Notes under the pieces: model-generated
Databases searched by the model: none
The model's input: the letters and a program-made list of their open reading frames with translations, nothing else
What the model was told of the DNA's origin: nothing
Position numbers and translations under genes: made by a program
In this document: positions 63,944 through 64,000 of the stretch, piece by piece
How positions within the stretch are numbered: position 1 is the first letter of the stretch
Layout of the letters: the number at the start of each line of letters is the position of its first letter
Assembly: GCF_900105805.1 (NCBI RefSeq)
Contig: NZ_LT629788.1
Location: 3,534,001-3,598,000 of the forward strand
Source: Pseudomonas moraviensis
GTDB lineage: Bacteria; Pseudomonadota; Gammaproteobacteria; Pseudomonadales; Pseudomonadaceae
Length of the DNA stretch: 64,000 nt
Direction: 5' to 3'

Positions 63944-64000
63944 ATGAACATCAAAACAAAAAGGTACGCCGCGATTTTCATCACCTGCGCCGCCACCCTG
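63944..64000 (+). CDS. Start of a small exported protein (partial)
   Basis: The first 19 codons read MNIKTKRYAAIFITCAATL, which looks like a basic n-region plus hydrophobic core of a signal peptide. The frame runs off the window. An AGAGG site and a GTAGAC/GTCTAC hairpin (63931-63940 region) lie just upstream. The family cannot be named from this fragment. Confidence 0.55.
   Translation, partial: MNIKTKRYAAIFITCAATL

Overview
The window looks like a chromosomal segment of a fluorescent-group Pseudomonas. The grounds are high GC with few AT-rich stretches, an MvaT-type H-NS homologue, Pseudomonas REP/REPIN repeats, and a core gene order (purU, mvaT, sbcB, MoxR/DUF58 operon, PilZ gene, lipoprotein gene, pyk, enoyl-CoA hydratase, ferredoxin reductase, GGDEF gene, class I fumarase) that matches what I remember of P. 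aeruginosa PA4314-PA4333. No rRNA, tRNA, CRISPR array, IS transposase or prophage was seen. 

Layout. 1-4.8 kb: a partial DUF2334-like gene, a flippase-like membrane protein, a 58-aa small gene, purU, mvaT and sbcB. 4.8-11.5 kb: a six-gene operon (RDD, SpoIIM-like, DUF4129, DUF4350, MoxR, DUF58) whose genes all overlap by 4-14 nt. 11.5-26.2 kb (minus strand): an insecticidal-toxin-complex region with a split TcA (TcaA-like and TcaB-like), a 1346-aa invasin/Ig-type protein co-transcribed with it, and a separate 923-aa Ig-repeat protein. 26.7-29.8 kb: a DUF6124-like gene, a PilZ gene, a lipoprotein gene and pyk. 29.9-33.8 kb: a 1300-residue delta-60 repeat protein that appears to be three tandem beta-propellers. 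34-38.7 kb: a minus-strand GGDEF / ferredoxin reductase / enoyl-CoA hydratase operon, then fumarase. 38.9-48.9 kb: TcB followed by two TcC (RHS) genes with nearly identical cores and unrelated C-terminal toxin domains. 49-53.8 kb: a MifS/MifR-like two-component system and an alpha-ketoglutarate-type MHS transporter with a visible sigma-54 promoter. 54-64 kb: small metabolic and regulatory genes, including an aruI-like decarboxylase with an aldehyde dehydrogenase (arginine transaminase pathway), two LysR regulators, an AraC regulator and a metallo-beta-lactamase-fold protein. 

Main observation. The toxin-complex genes sit at three places inside an otherwise conserved housekeeping block. Each of their four transcription units has, 56-97 bp before its start codon, the same 16-bp dyad CTGTCA-N4-TGADAG-type element (exactly CTGTCA-N4-TGACAG in all four). 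It looks like a lux box, the binding site of LuxR-family quorum-sensing regulators; one copy is the perfect 20-bp palindrome ACCTGTCAGATCTGACAGGT. This ties the TcA operon, the Ig-repeat protein, the triple propeller and the TcB-TcC operon into one predicted regulon and suggests that the Ig and propeller proteins are accessory parts of the toxin system. No luxR or luxI gene lies in the window.
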